64,000 nt of DNA. Origin: JABJGO01 sp963921245 (GTDB taxonomy: Bacteria > Pseudomonadota > Alphaproteobacteria > Rhodospirillales > Casp-alpha2). A program made the position numbers and the translations under genes. The stretch's first letter is position 1. Every line of letters begins with the position of its first letter. Under the pieces are notes generated by a model. It was not told the DNA's origin and did not search any database. It saw only the letters and a list, made by a program, of their open reading frames with translations. The stretch is taken from the NCBI GenBank assembly GCA_963921245.4, contig CAWUEY030000001.1, forward strand, positions 1,240,001 to 1,304,000, given 5' to 3'. Shown piece by piece: positions 35,280 through 44,700 of the stretch.

Positions 35280-36139
35280 CCGGCGTTGCGAAAAATCTCG
35301 TAGAGGGCGATTGCCGTGGCGTTGGAAAGGTTCAGGCTCTCCATCTGTCCGGTCATGGGAATCTTCACCAGAAAGTCACAGGCTTCTCGGGTCAATCGGC
35401 GCATGCCTGTACCTTCCGAACCGACAACCAGCACGGTGCGCGAAGGCCACTCCAGTTCCATGGTGGACTGCGCGGCGGTTCCGTCCAGCCCGACGCACCA
35501 GAATTCCGCCTGCTTCAGGGTGTCAAGGGCTCGGTTCAGGTTGATGACGCGAACCAGCGGCACCGTCTCCAGCGCCCCCGAGGCGGCTTTCGCCAGATGA
35601 CCCGTGGTGCCGGGGGCGTGGCGATCCTGAACCACGACAGCGGCGGCACCAAAGGCGGCGGCGGACCTGAGGACGGCGCCCACATTACGGGGATCGGTTC
35701 CCTGGTCAATAACCACAATCAGGGCCCGTGGTCTGTCCTTGAGGATTAGCAGAATATCTTCGATGAATATGTCTTCCAGCGGCGTAACCTCGGCGGCGAG
35801 CCCCTGATGGACGGCACCCTCGGGCAGGCGTTGGTTAAGCTCGTATCTGTCGACAATGGACGGAGCAGGGCGGTTTATGTCCTGGCCTTTCGCATCAATC
35901 AGCAAATCTTCCAAGTGAGGGCGGGTATCCTGCGTGCATAGCAGTCGCCGGACCGCCCGCTTGGGGTTGGCGATGGCTGCCGTAACGGCATGGGTGCCAA
36001 ACAGCCAGATATGACCACTGGTATCGGCGCCCTTGTTTCCGCGCGCGCCCCGGAATGGACGCTGATCGGATGAGTGCTCAGAGCGCGGTTCAGCAACCCC
36101 ACCAGCGCGCCTGTTTCGCTGTTGTTTTCGTCTGCTCAT
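35276..36139 (-). CDS. rlmB: 23S rRNA (guanosine-2'-O)-methyltransferase RlmB
   Basis: 287 residues of the SpoU/TrmH family. The three knot motifs are present: DPRNVGAVLRSA, VVGSEGTGMRRL and GQMESLNLSNATAIALYE. An N-terminal substrate-binding domain (IWLFGTHAVTAAI) precedes them, as in RlmB, which methylates G2251 in the P-loop of 23S rRNA. The first 40 residues are basic and disordered. TrmH-type tRNA methylation is a less likely alternative because of the extra N-terminal domain. Confidence 0.9.
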   Translation of the reverse strand: MSRRKQQRNRRAGGVAEPRSEHSSDQRPFRGARGNKGADTSGHIWLFGTHAVTAAIANPKRAVRRLLCTQDTRPHLEDLLIDAKGQDINRPAPSIVDRYELNQRLPEGAVHQGLAAEVTPLEDIFIEDILLILKDRPRALIVVIDQGTDPRNVGAVLRSAAAFGAAAVVVQDRHAPGTTGHLAKAASGALETVPLVRVINLNRALDTLKQAEFWCVGLDGTAAQSTMELEWPSRTVLVVGSEGTGMRRLTREACDFLVKIPMTGQMESLNLSNATAIALYEIFRNAG

Positions 36140-36227
36140 AACTCCCTATAGCACGAGAATTTCCGACCTGTCCCGCGACCCCTGTGAATGAAAGCCCCAG
36201 CATGGCTCGTGAAAGGTGGATTAGGCG

Positions 36228-36255
36228 TTGACAAGATAGGCTTTTTCCTCATATT
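36228..36255 (+). promoter_or_regulatory. Promoter of tRNA-Tyr / tRNA-Gly / tuf unit
   Basis: TTGACA (36228-36233), 16-base spacer, then CATATT (36250-36255), about 50 bases before tRNA-Tyr. Confidence 0.5.
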
Positions 36256-36305
36256 TCAGCCTCCTTCGCCGGGCTGCCCTGTCAGGCGGAGCGCTTTTGG
36301 TACCT

Positions 36306-36390
36306 GGAGGGGTGCCCGAGTGGCTAAAGGGGACGGGCTGTAAACCCGTTGGCTATGCCTACGTTGGTTCGAATCCAACCCCCTCCACCA
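36306..36390 (+). tRNA. tRNA-Tyr (GTA)
   Basis: 85 bases including CCA, with the long variable arm of tRNA-Tyr. Acceptor GGAGGGG pairs with CCCCTCC; the anticodon loop CTGTAAA contains GTA. Confidence 0.95.
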
Positions 36391-36469
36391 TCGGACCTGT
36401 AGGTTCAGCTCCGGTGTCGTGGGACAGGTGTCAGCCCGATCCGGTGGGCGTATAGCGTGTTTTGAATGG

Positions 36470-36543
36470 GCGGGTGTAGCTCAATGGCAGAGCAGAAGCC
36501 TTCCAAGCTTACGACGGGGGTTCGATTCCCCTCACCCGCTCCA
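36470..36543 (+). tRNA. tRNA-Gly (TCC)
   Basis: 74 bases including CCA. Acceptor GCGGGTG pairs with CACCCGC; the anticodon loop CTTCCAA contains TCC. It lies between tRNA-Tyr and tuf, the usual bacterial order. Confidence 0.95.
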
Positions 36544-36688
36544 GCTTCCCGCGGGCGCGGGCAGGGGAGCAAATCCGCAGGTGAGAGCAAACGCGGATAA
36601 ACAATGAGATTTTTCGCTGGTGACGGTTTTGTGCAGTATTCACGCAGGCGGAATTCAGACTTAGGTTAAAATATTAGGACGACAACTG

Positions 36689-37879
36689 ATGGCAAAAGAG
36701 AAGTTTGAGCGTACGAAGCCGCACTGTAACATTGGTACGATTGGTCATGTTGATCATGGCAAGACGACGTTGACGGCGGCGATTACGAAGGTTTTGGCGG
36801 ATGCTGGTGGTGCTGAGTATTCGGCGTATGAGCAGATTGACAAGGCGCCTGAGGAGCGTGCGCGTGGGATCACGATTTCGACGGCTCATGTTGAGTATGA
36901 GACGGCGGCGCGTCATTATGCGCATGTTGACTGTCCGGGTCACGCTGATTACGTGAAGAACATGATCACGGGAGCGGCACAGATGGATGGTGCCATTTTG
37001 GTTGTGTCTTCTGCTGATGGTCCGATGCCGCAGACGCGTGAGCACATTCTACTGGCCCGTCAGGTTGGTGTTCCGTCGCTTGTTGTTTACATGAACAAGG
37101 TTGACCAGGTTGATGATGAGGAGTTGCTTGAGCTGGTTGAGATGGAGATCCGTGAGCTTCTGTCTTCCTATGATTTTCCGGGTGACGATATTCCGATCAT
37201 CAGGGGTTCTGCTCTGGCGGCTTTGGAGGGCAACAACGACGGGATTGGCAGGGATTCGATTGTGGAACTGATGGATGCGGTTGACGCGTACATTCCGCAG
37301 CCGGACCGTCCGGTTGACCAGACTTTCCTGATGCCGATTGAGGATGTGTTTTCGATTTCCGGTCGTGGGACGGTTGTTACGGGTCGTGTTGAGCGCGGTA
37401 TCATCAATGTTGGTGACGAGATTGAGATCATCGGCATCAAGGCGACGCAGAAGACCACGTGCACGGGTGTTGAGATGTTCCGCAAGCTTTTGGACAGCGG
37501 TGAGGCGGGTGACAATGTTGGTGTTTTGCTGCGTGGTACGAAGCGTGAGGAGGTTGAGCGTGGTCAGGTTCTGGCCAAGCCGGGTTCCATTACGCCGCAC
37601 ACGAAGTTCAAGTGTGAGGCCTATATTCTGACGAAGGATGAGGGTGGTCGTCACACACCGTTTTTCTCGAACTACCGGCCGCAGTTCTACTTCCGCACAA
37701 CGGACGTGACGGGAACGGTTGATCTGCCGGACGGCACCGAGATGGTTATGCCGGGTGACAACATCGCCATGCAGGTCAACCTGATTGCACCGATTGCCAT
37801 GGATGAGGGCCTGCGCTTCGCCATCCGCGAAGGCGGCCGTACCGTCGGCGCCGGCGTGGTGTCAACCATTATTGAGTGA
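36689..37879 (+). CDS. tuf: Elongation factor Tu, copy 1
   Basis: 396 residues, full length. EF-Tu brings aminoacyl-tRNA to the ribosome as a GTP complex. G motifs: GHVDHGKTT (G1), DCPGHADY (G3) and NKVDQVDD (G4, NKxD). The protein is identical to copy 2 at 53579, and the DNA is identical from eight bases before the ATG to the stop. Codon choice is odd: ACG for Thr, GAG for Glu and GCG for Ala dominate over most of the gene, while neighbours favour ACC and GAA; the last 200 bases look like the neighbours. It follows tRNA-Tyr and tRNA-Gly and ends at a strong terminator. Confidence 0.98.
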   Translation: MAKEKFERTKPHCNIGTIGHVDHGKTTLTAAITKVLADAGGAEYSAYEQIDKAPEERARGITISTAHVEYETAARHYAHVDCPGHADYVKNMITGAAQMDGAILVVSSADGPMPQTREHILLARQVGVPSLVVYMNKVDQVDDEELLELVEMEIRELLSSYDFPGDDIPIIRGSALAALEGNNDGIGRDSIVELMDAVDAYIPQPDRPVDQTFLMPIEDVFSISGRGTVVTGRVERGIINVGDEIEIIGIKATQKTTCTGVEMFRKLLDSGEAGDNVGVLLRGTKREEVERGQVLAKPGSITPHTKFKCEAYILTKDEGGRHTPFFSNYRPQFYFRTTDVTGTVDLPDGTEMVMPGDNIAMQVNLIAPIAMDEGLRFAIREGGRTVGAGVVSTIIE

Positions 37880-37890
37880 ATCGAGATACG

Positions 37891-37920
37891 GCGTCCCGGG
37901 TGACCGGAGCGCTCTTTTTT
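37891..37920 (+). terminator. Rho-independent terminator after tuf copy 1
   Basis: GCGTCCCGG pairs with CCGGAGCGC around the loop GTGA with one mismatch, followed at once by TCTTTTTT. It lies 11 bases after the tuf stop and before tRNA-Trp. Confidence 0.82.
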
Positions 37921-37972
37921 CCTGTACATTTTCCAACAGGGAAATTTGCGGGGAACTGCACAAAAAGGTTGC

Positions 37973-38048
<76 letters not shown>

Positions 38049-38122
38049 TTTTTGGATTGAGATCCTTGACGGTTTAGGCGTAATCCATTGTAAATACGCC
38101 GGTATTTAGGATTTAGTTGACG

Positions 38123-38320
38123 ATGACAAGAACCAATCCGGCTCAATTTGTCAAGGAAGTGCGTCAGGAAACCGCCAGGGTGACCTGGCCGACACGGAAA
38201 GAAACCGGCCTCTCGACCATGATGGTGTTTATCATGGTGATTATTGCTGCGTTGTTCTTTCTGGCTGTTGATTGGCTTCTGTCGCAAGGCGTGCAACTGA
38301 TTTTCGGCCTCGGAGGTTAA
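38123..38320 (+). CDS. secE: Preprotein translocase subunit SecE
   Basis: 65 residues from the ATG at 38123; a TTG two codons upstream is also in frame. This is the short single-helix form found in most bacteria. The FVKEVRQETARVTWPTRKET amphipathic segment and the following membrane helix (about 36-53) are typical. It clamps SecY in the Sec translocon. It ends two bases before nusG. Confidence 0.93.
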   Translation: MTRTNPAQFVKEVRQETARVTWPTRKETGLSTMMVFIMVIIAALFFLAVDWLLSQGVQLIFGLGG

Positions 38321-38322
38321 CG

Positions 38323-38853
38323 ATGGCAGCGCGCTGGTACGTCGTACACGCATATTCGGGATTTGAAAAGAAGGTCGCTCAGTCCATTGAGGAGCAGGCC
38401 CTGCAGGCGGGCATGGACGATCTGTTCGAGCGCGTTCTGGTGCCGACAGAAGAAGTCGTCGAAATGCGCCGCGGCTCGAAAGTGAATTCCGAACGCAAGT
38501 TCTTCCCGGGCTATGTGCTGATCAAAATGGAAATGACCGACGAGTCCTGGCATCTGGTCAAGAATACACCGAAAGTCACCGGTTTTCTGGGTGGGCAAGG
38601 GCGTCCTTCGCCGATTACGGAAGCCGAAGCCAATCGTATTCTCAATCAGGTTGAGGAAGGTGTGGATCGACCGAAGCCCTCTGTCACCTTCGAGGTTGGC
38701 GAACAGGTTCGGGTTTGTGACGGTCCGTTCAATTCCTTTACCGGTAACGTTGAGGAAGTGGACGAAGAGCGTACCCGGCTCAAGGTGGTTATGTCCATCT
38801 TTGGTCAAGCGACGCCAGTGGAATTGGAATATGGTCAGGTTGAAAAGCTCTGA
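38323..38853 (+). CDS. nusG: Transcription antitermination factor NusG
   Basis: 176 residues from the ATG at 38323 with GGAGG upstream inside the end of secE; the frame is open further upstream over secE but that part is not used. The NGN domain begins RWYVVHAYSGFEKKV, and the KOW domain with VRVCDGPFNSFTGNVEEV lies near the C-terminus. It binds RNA polymerase, lowers pausing and links it to ribosomes or Rho. Confidence 0.96.
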   Translation: MAARWYVVHAYSGFEKKVAQSIEEQALQAGMDDLFERVLVPTEEVVEMRRGSKVNSERKFFPGYVLIKMEMTDESWHLVKNTPKVTGFLGGQGRPSPITEAEANRILNQVEEGVDRPKPSVTFEVGEQVRVCDGPFNSFTGNVEEVDEERTRLKVVMSIFGQATPVELEYGQVEKL

Positions 38854-39009
38854 TTGTCAAAATTTGACCTGACCAGTCTCAGGTCGAACGTGTGGGAGGC
38901 CCGCCATGGCCGGACCACGCACTCAGAAGCTTCTTTTGAGAAGCAATTGTAACCGTCGGGCTGATGTCCGGCATTGACTGGCATTGACATGTGAAAGACT
39001 GAGGAAAAA

Positions 39010-39441
39010 ATGGCAAAGAAAGTCGCAAGCTATATCAGACTTCAGGTGCCCGCGGGGGCTGCCAATCCTTCGCCGCCAATTGGCCCGGCGCTGGGTCAGG
39101 CTGGCCTGAACATCATGGAATTCTGCAAAGCCTTCAATGCAGAAACCCAGAACCTTGAACAGGGGATGCCGATCCCCGTGGTCATTACGGCCTATGCAGA
39201 CCGGACATTCAGCTTTATAACCAAAACCCCGCCGGCAAGCTTCCTGTTGAAGAAAGCGGCGAAACTGCAAAAAGGTGTCGACAATCCGGGGCGTGAGACC
39301 AACGGAAAGGTCACTATGGCGCAGGTTCGTGAAATCGCCGAAGTGAAAATGGCCGACCTGAATACGGTTGACGTGGATCAAGCCGCCAGAATGATCGCCG
39401 GAACCGCGCGGTCCATGGGCATTGAAGTGACGGGGGCCTGA
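39010..39441 (+). CDS. rplK: 50S ribosomal protein L11
   Basis: 143 residues, normal length. The N-terminal domain carries the conserved PPIGPALGQAGLNIMEFCK proline-rich motif that binds thiostrepton-type antibiotics with 23S rRNA; the C-terminal domain binds the GTPase-centre RNA. It opens the L11-L1 pair, 156 bases after nusG. No terminator is visible in that gap. Confidence 0.97.
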   Translation: MAKKVASYIRLQVPAGAANPSPPIGPALGQAGLNIMEFCKAFNAETQNLEQGMPIPVVITAYADRTFSFITKTPPASFLLKKAAKLQKGVDNPGRETNGKVTMAQVREIAEVKMADLNTVDVDQAARMIAGTARSMGIEVTGA

Positions 39442-39446
39442 AGATT

Positions 39447-40142
39447 ATGGCGAACCCTGGAAAAAGAACCGCCGCCGCGCGGAAGACCGTGGATCGGGAG
39501 ACTCTCTACGCCCTGAATGACGCCGTTAAACTGGTAAAAGATAGCGCAATTGCCAAATTCGATGAAACCATCGAACTGGCCGTCAACCTAGGCGTAGACC
39601 CGCGCCACGCTGACCAAATGGTCCGTGGCACGGTGGCGTTGCCCCATGGTACGGGTAAATCCCTGCGGGTTGCCGTGTTTGCCCGTGATGCCAAGGCAGA
39701 CGAAGCCAGGGATGCCGGGGCCGACCTGGTGGGTGCCGAAGATCTTGCCGAGCAAATTCAGAAAGGCGAAGTGGATTTTGATCGCTGCATCGCAACACCT
39801 GACATGATGGCCGTTGTCGGCCGTCTGGGGAAGGTCCTCGGCCCGCGCGGGCTGATGCCGAACCCAAAACTGGGTACGGTGACACCGGATGTGAAGGCTG
39901 CCGTTGCCGCCGCCAAAGCCGGTCAGATCGAATTCCGGGTTGAAAAAGCCGGTATCGTTCATGCCGGTGTTGGGAAAGCCAGCTTCTCGGAAGAAGCTAT
40001 TGCCGAGAATGTATCTGCCGTGTTTGACGCGCTGAAGAAGGCGAAACCGAGCGGTGCAAAAGGCACCTATATGAAACGCGCGAGCCTGAGTTCTACCATG
40101 GGACCCGGAATTCGCCTTGAAATTGCGGACACTCTCGGTTAA
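39447..40142 (+). CDS. rplA: 50S ribosomal protein L1
   Basis: 231 residues, five bases after rplK. The hallmark GLMPNPKLGTVTPDV is present near residue 135. L1 forms the mobile stalk at the E site and, in other bacteria, represses its own operon by binding the mRNA. The first 15 residues are basic. Confidence 0.97.
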   Translation: MANPGKRTAAARKTVDRETLYALNDAVKLVKDSAIAKFDETIELAVNLGVDPRHADQMVRGTVALPHGTGKSLRVAVFARDAKADEARDAGADLVGAEDLAEQIQKGEVDFDRCIATPDMMAVVGRLGKVLGPRGLMPNPKLGTVTPDVKAAVAAAKAGQIEFRVEKAGIVHAGVGKASFSEEAIAENVSAVFDALKKAKPSGAKGTYMKRASLSSTMGPGIRLEIADTLG

Positions 40143-40473
40143 GAGAGCGCCCAGAATTGTTATGTGGTGCGCAATCGCCGCATAACAGAAGGTGATTTTT
40201 CACCTTCAACCTGTCCGAGACCGTAGGCGTTTCCGGAGTTTGCCGGAAACATAATGGAGGTTCCACCTGCGCAGACAGTGCAGAACCGTTTTTGAAATGT
40301 CTGGCCCGTCAGCGGACCCGACGTTTTCCGGGCGGCTTGAGCTGTAGCACTGGACAGGCGAACTGATTTTTGCCGATAAGCCCTGGTTTTGACGCAAAAA
40401 TCCTAGTGCAACGGTTTTTCAGTTTCACCGCTCAGATGGACATGAAAAATCAACGTAAGACTGGAGACGATAC
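40143..40473 (+). promoter_or_regulatory. rplJ leader region, candidate L10 autoregulatory RNA
   Basis: 331 bases between rplA and rplJ without a gene. Two clear hairpins sit at the front: GTTATG ... CATAAC (about 40158-40186) and a perfect 8-bp stem GAAGGTGA-TTTT-TCACCTTC (40188-40207). Downstream, G- and C-rich segments including CCTGCGCAGACAG fit the kind of kink-turn leader bound by L10-L12 in other bacteria. The match to the known L10 leader is from memory and context. Confidence 0.55.
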
Positions 40474-40992
40474 GTGGACAGAGTTGCCAAAGAGCAGATG
40501 GTCTCTGACCTGCATTCCGTTTTTGACGATTACAATGCTGTTGTTGTAACCCATTATTCCGGGCTTACAGTGAAAGAGCTTGGAGATCTTCGGGGACGGA
40601 TGCGTGAAGCGGGAGCCCGTTTCAAGGTCACTAAAAATCGTCTTACGCGTCTTGCTCTGGCCGGCACGAAGTTCGAAAGTCTTCGCGATATGTTTACCGG
40701 TCCCACGGCGATTGCATACTCGGATGATCCGGTTGCCGCCGCCAAAGCAGCGGTAAATTTCGCCAAGACCAACGAAAAACTCATCGTCCTTGGTGGCGCC
40801 ATGGGGGAAGAGGTTCTGGATGCCAATGGTGTCAAAGCCCTCGCAACCCTGCCGTCTCTGGACGAACTTCGTGGAAAAATTGTCGGACTTGTCAGTGCGC
40901 CTGCAACCAAGGTTGCCGGTGTTCTGCAAGCCCCGGCAGGTCAACTTGCCCGCGTTGTTTCTGCTCGGGCAAAACAGAGCGACGCTGCGTGA
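40474..40992 (+). CDS. rplJ: 50S ribosomal protein L10
   Basis: 172 residues from a GTG at 40474 with GGAG upstream. It anchors the L7/L12 stalk on 23S rRNA: the N-terminal globular domain (KEQMVSDLHSVFDDYNAVVV) binds RNA and the C-terminal helix binds L12 dimers. With a long leader upstream and rplL directly downstream, it is probably autoregulated as in other bacteria. Confidence 0.97.
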   Translation: MDRVAKEQMVSDLHSVFDDYNAVVVTHYSGLTVKELGDLRGRMREAGARFKVTKNRLTRLALAGTKFESLRDMFTGPTAIAYSDDPVAAAKAAVNFAKTNEKLIVLGGAMGEEVLDANGVKALATLPSLDELRGKIVGLVSAPATKVAGVLQAPAGQLARVVSARAKQSDAA

Positions 40993-41039
40993 GTCGTTGT
41001 TCAACAATCTGATGAAAGTTCGAGCCCAGGAGATTTTAA

Positions 41040-41420
41040 ATGGCTGATTTGGAAAAAATTGTTGAGGATCTTTCCTCTCTGACGGTTATGGAAGCCGCTG
41101 AACTGTCTTCCATGCTGGAAGAAAAATGGGGCGTTTCCGCCGCGGCACCTGTAGCTGTTGCTGCTGTTGGCGGTGGTGGTGATGCCGGTGGTGCCGTTGC
41201 AGAAGAGAAAGACGAATTCGACGTCGTTCTGGCTGCTGTTGGCGATAAGAAAATCAACGTGATCAAAGAAGTGCGCACCATCACGGGTCTTGGCCTGAAA
41301 GAAGCCAAGGAGCTGGTTGAGTCCGCGCCGAAGCCTCTGAAGGAAGGCGTCAAGAAAGAAGAAGCCGAAGAAATGAAGAAAAAGCTGGAAGACGCTGGCG
41401 CTTCTGTTGAGCTGAAGTAA
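41040..41420 (+). CDS. rplL: 50S ribosomal protein L7/L12
   Basis: 126 residues. N-terminal dimerisation helices, an Ala/Gly/Val-rich hinge (AAAPVAVAAVGGGGDAG) and the acidic C-terminal domain with VIKEVRTITGLGLKEAK that recruits translation GTPases. Multiple copies bind L10. A G+C-rich hairpin follows its stop. Confidence 0.98.
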   Translation: MADLEKIVEDLSSLTVMEAAELSSMLEEKWGVSAAAPVAVAAVGGGGDAGGAVAEEKDEFDVVLAAVGDKKINVIKEVRTITGLGLKEAKELVESAPKPLKEGVKKEEAEEMKKKLEDAGASVELK

Positions 41421-41435
41421 TCATTTCTGAGCGGC

Positions 41436-41494
41436 GGCACCGTTTTTGCGGTGCCCCCTTCGTGCTTGGGCAGGGAACGGCATGTTCCTTGCCC
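41436..41494 (+). terminator. Tandem hairpins between rplL and rpoB
   Basis: First hairpin GGCACCG-TTTTTG-CGGTGCC (41436-41455), then an 11-bp stem GGGCAGGGAAC-GGCAT-GTTCCTTGCCC (41468-41494). Neither has a U-tract. They fit a partial terminator plus RNA-processing site as described between rplL and rpoB in E. coli. The rest of the gap to 41776 holds weaker hairpins and no gene. Confidence 0.55.
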
Positions 41495-41776
41495 ACTGTT
41501 TGTCGCATTGTTTGCCTCACGTGCCTTGCGCGATGAAGGCAAAACGTGTATGAGAGCGCACGCAATCATACAAAAACCTGTTCAGGACGTTTAATCACGT
41601 CCATCCGAGACCGCCACATTTGCCCGAATAGGCTCTTACCGCGAGCCGGGAAACGCAAATGGCAGACCGGGTGAAAGAAGACCACGGTCTCTTTTGCCAA
41701 CCTGTGGGCGCTGATTGTACCGGACGCGGTGACCGGTAACGGTTGGCGCTCCGAAGCGGAACTACGAGGACAATCC

Positions 41777-44700
41777 ATGACAAGCTCCCTTGGTGGTCGC
41801 AAACGCGTCCGTAAGGATTTTGGCCGTTTGACGGCTGTTGCTGATATGCCGAACCTGATCGAGGTTCAAAAATCTTCCTATGAGCAATTTCTTCAACGCT
41901 ACATCCCTGTAGCGGAACGGTCTGAATCCGGCCTGCAGGAGGTTTTCCGATCTGTTTTTCCAATCCAGGATTTTTCCGAACGGGGTACGCTGGAATACGT
42001 TTCCTATGAATTCGAAGAACCCAAATACGATGTGGAAGAATGCCAGCAGCGCGGCATGACCTATGCCGCACCTCTGAAAGTGACCCTTCGTCTGGTGGTG
42101 TGGGATATTGATGAAGATACGGGTGCTCGTTCCATTCGCGACATCAAGGAACAGGACGTCTATATGGGTGATATGCCCCTGATGACGGACAAGGGTACCT
42201 TTGTTGTCAACGGCACGGAACGTGTGATTGTTTCCCAGATGCACCGTTCGCCGGGTGTGTTCTTCGACCACGACAAGGGCAAGACCCATTCTTCCGGAAA
42301 ATACCTGTTTGCCGCCCGGGTGATTCCGTACCGCGGTTCCTGGCTGGACTTTGAATTTGATGCCAAGGACCTGGTTTTTGTTCGTATCGACCGGCGGCGT
42401 AAGTTGCCCATCACCACCATGTTGATGGCCCTGCAGAACGAAGAAACCGTCAAACTTTCAGAAAAGCGTGCCAAGGCGGGTAAGGAACTGGAACCCAGTG
42501 AAATCAAGGGAATGTCTCCGGAAAACATCCTCGATTACTACTACGGCAAAGTGAACTTCTTCCGCACCAAGCGTGGTTGGAAAACTGAATTCCAGCCTGA
42601 TCGCCTGCGTGGCGTAAAATTGGTTACCGATCTAATCAATGCTAAAACCGGCCGTGTTGTCGCCGAAGCCGGTACCAAAATGACCCCGCGCACGCTCAAG
42701 CAACTTGTCGAAAAAGGTATGACTGAACAGCTGGTTTCTGACGAGGATCTGATTGGCCGTTACATCGCCAGCGATATGATCGACGAAAACACGGGCCTGA
42801 TCTATGTGGAAGCCGGGGATGAGATTACCGAAGAGGTCGTTGAAATCCTGACGGATGCCGGTATCCAGAGCATTGATACCCTGGCCATCGACCACATCAA
42901 TGTCGGTCCGTACCTGCGGAATACGCTGGCTGTGGATAAGAATTCAACCCGCGAAGAAGCACTGATCGATATTTATCGTGTGATGCGTCCGGGTGAACCG
43001 CCGACCCTTGAGGCTGCGTCCGCGCTGTTCGACAGTCTGTTCTTCGATGCGGAACGCTATGACCTGTCAGCCGTTGGTCGTGTAAAAATGAACGCACGTC
43101 TCGATCTTAAGGACGTGGATGACACGATTCGTGTTCTCCGCCGTAACGACGTTCTTGAAATCATCAGGACCCTGATGGAGCTGAAAGATGGTCGTGGTGA
43201 AATCGATGACATCGATCACCTTGGCAATCGTCGCGTCCGCTCCGTTGGCGAATTGATGGAAAACCAGTACCGCGTCGGATTGTTGCGGATGGAACGTGCC
43301 ATTCGTGAGCGCATGAGCTCTGTCGATATCGACACCGTCATGCCGCATGATCTGATCAATGCGAAACCGGCGGCGGCGGCCGTTCGCGAATTCTTCGGGT
43401 CATCGCAGTTATCGCAGTTCATGGACCAGACAAACCCGTTGAGCGAAATCACGCACAAACGTCGTCTGTCTGCGCTTGGTCCGGGTGGTTTGACCCGAGA
43501 GCGCGCCGGTTTTGAGGTTCGCGATGTTCACCCAACCCACTACGGTCGTATCTGTCCGATTGAAACGCCGGAAGGCCCGAACATCGGTCTGATCAACTCG
43601 CTGGCCACTTTTGCCGTGGTTAATAAGTATGGCTTTATCGAAACACCGTACCGTGTTGTGGAAAAAGGCAAGGTTACCGACAAAGTCATTTACCTGTCCG
43701 CGATTGAGGAAGGTCGTTACACCATCGCTCAGGCCAACGCCCAAGTGAACGCCAAGGGTCACTTCGAACGTGATCTGGTCAGTGGTCGTAAAGGCGGCGA
43801 TTTCATGCTCGTTCGTCCGCAAGATATTGATTACATCGACGTGTCCCCGAAACAGCTGGTTTCCGTGGCAACGGCGCTTATACCGTTCTTGGAAAACGAC
43901 GATGCCAACCGGGCGCTGATGGGATCCAACATGATGCGCCAGGCTGTGCCGTTGCTGCAAAGTGAGGCACCGCTGGTTGGTACGGGTATGGAAGGACCGG
44001 TTGCACAGGATTCCCGTGCAACCATCGTGGCGCGCCGTACCGGTGTTGTTGATCAGGTTGATGCTACCCGTATTGTGATCAATGCGACCCAGGAAAATGT
44101 CGCCAGTTCGGAAGTGGGTGTTGATATCTATAATCTGCAGAAATTCCAGCGCTCCAACCAGAATACCTACCTGCATCAGCGTCCGTTGGTGAAAGTGGGC
44201 GATCACGTGGAAGCCGGCGATACAGTTGCCGATGGTCCGTCTACCGATCTCGGTGAGCTGGCGCTGGGCCGGAACGTTCTTTGCGCTTTCATGCCCTGGA
44301 ACGGTTACAACTTCGAGGATTCTATCCTGATATCAGAACGCATTGTCCGTGACGACGTGTTTACTTCCATTCACATCGAGGAATTCGAGGTCATGGCCCG
44401 TGATACCAAATTGGGTCAGGAAGAAATCACCCGTGATATTCCAAACGTGGGCGAAGAAGCGCTTAAGAATCTGGACGAGGCTGGTATCGTTTACATCGGC
44501 GCGGAAATCAAACCGGGTGACATTCTGGTGGGTAAGGTGACGCCGAAAGGTGAAAGCCCGATGACCCCGGAAGAAAAACTGCTGCGCGCCATTTTCGGTG
44601 AAAAAGCATCGGACGTTCGCGATACCTCCTTGCGCCTGCCGCCGGGTGTTGCCGGTACGATCGTTGAGGTGCGCGTGTTCTCACGTCGCGGCGTCGACAA

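Noticed and set aside
37049..37654. 201-residue minus-strand open frame inside tuf, repeated at 53939-54544
   Set aside because: An antisense shadow that is duplicated only because the tuf gene is duplicated.
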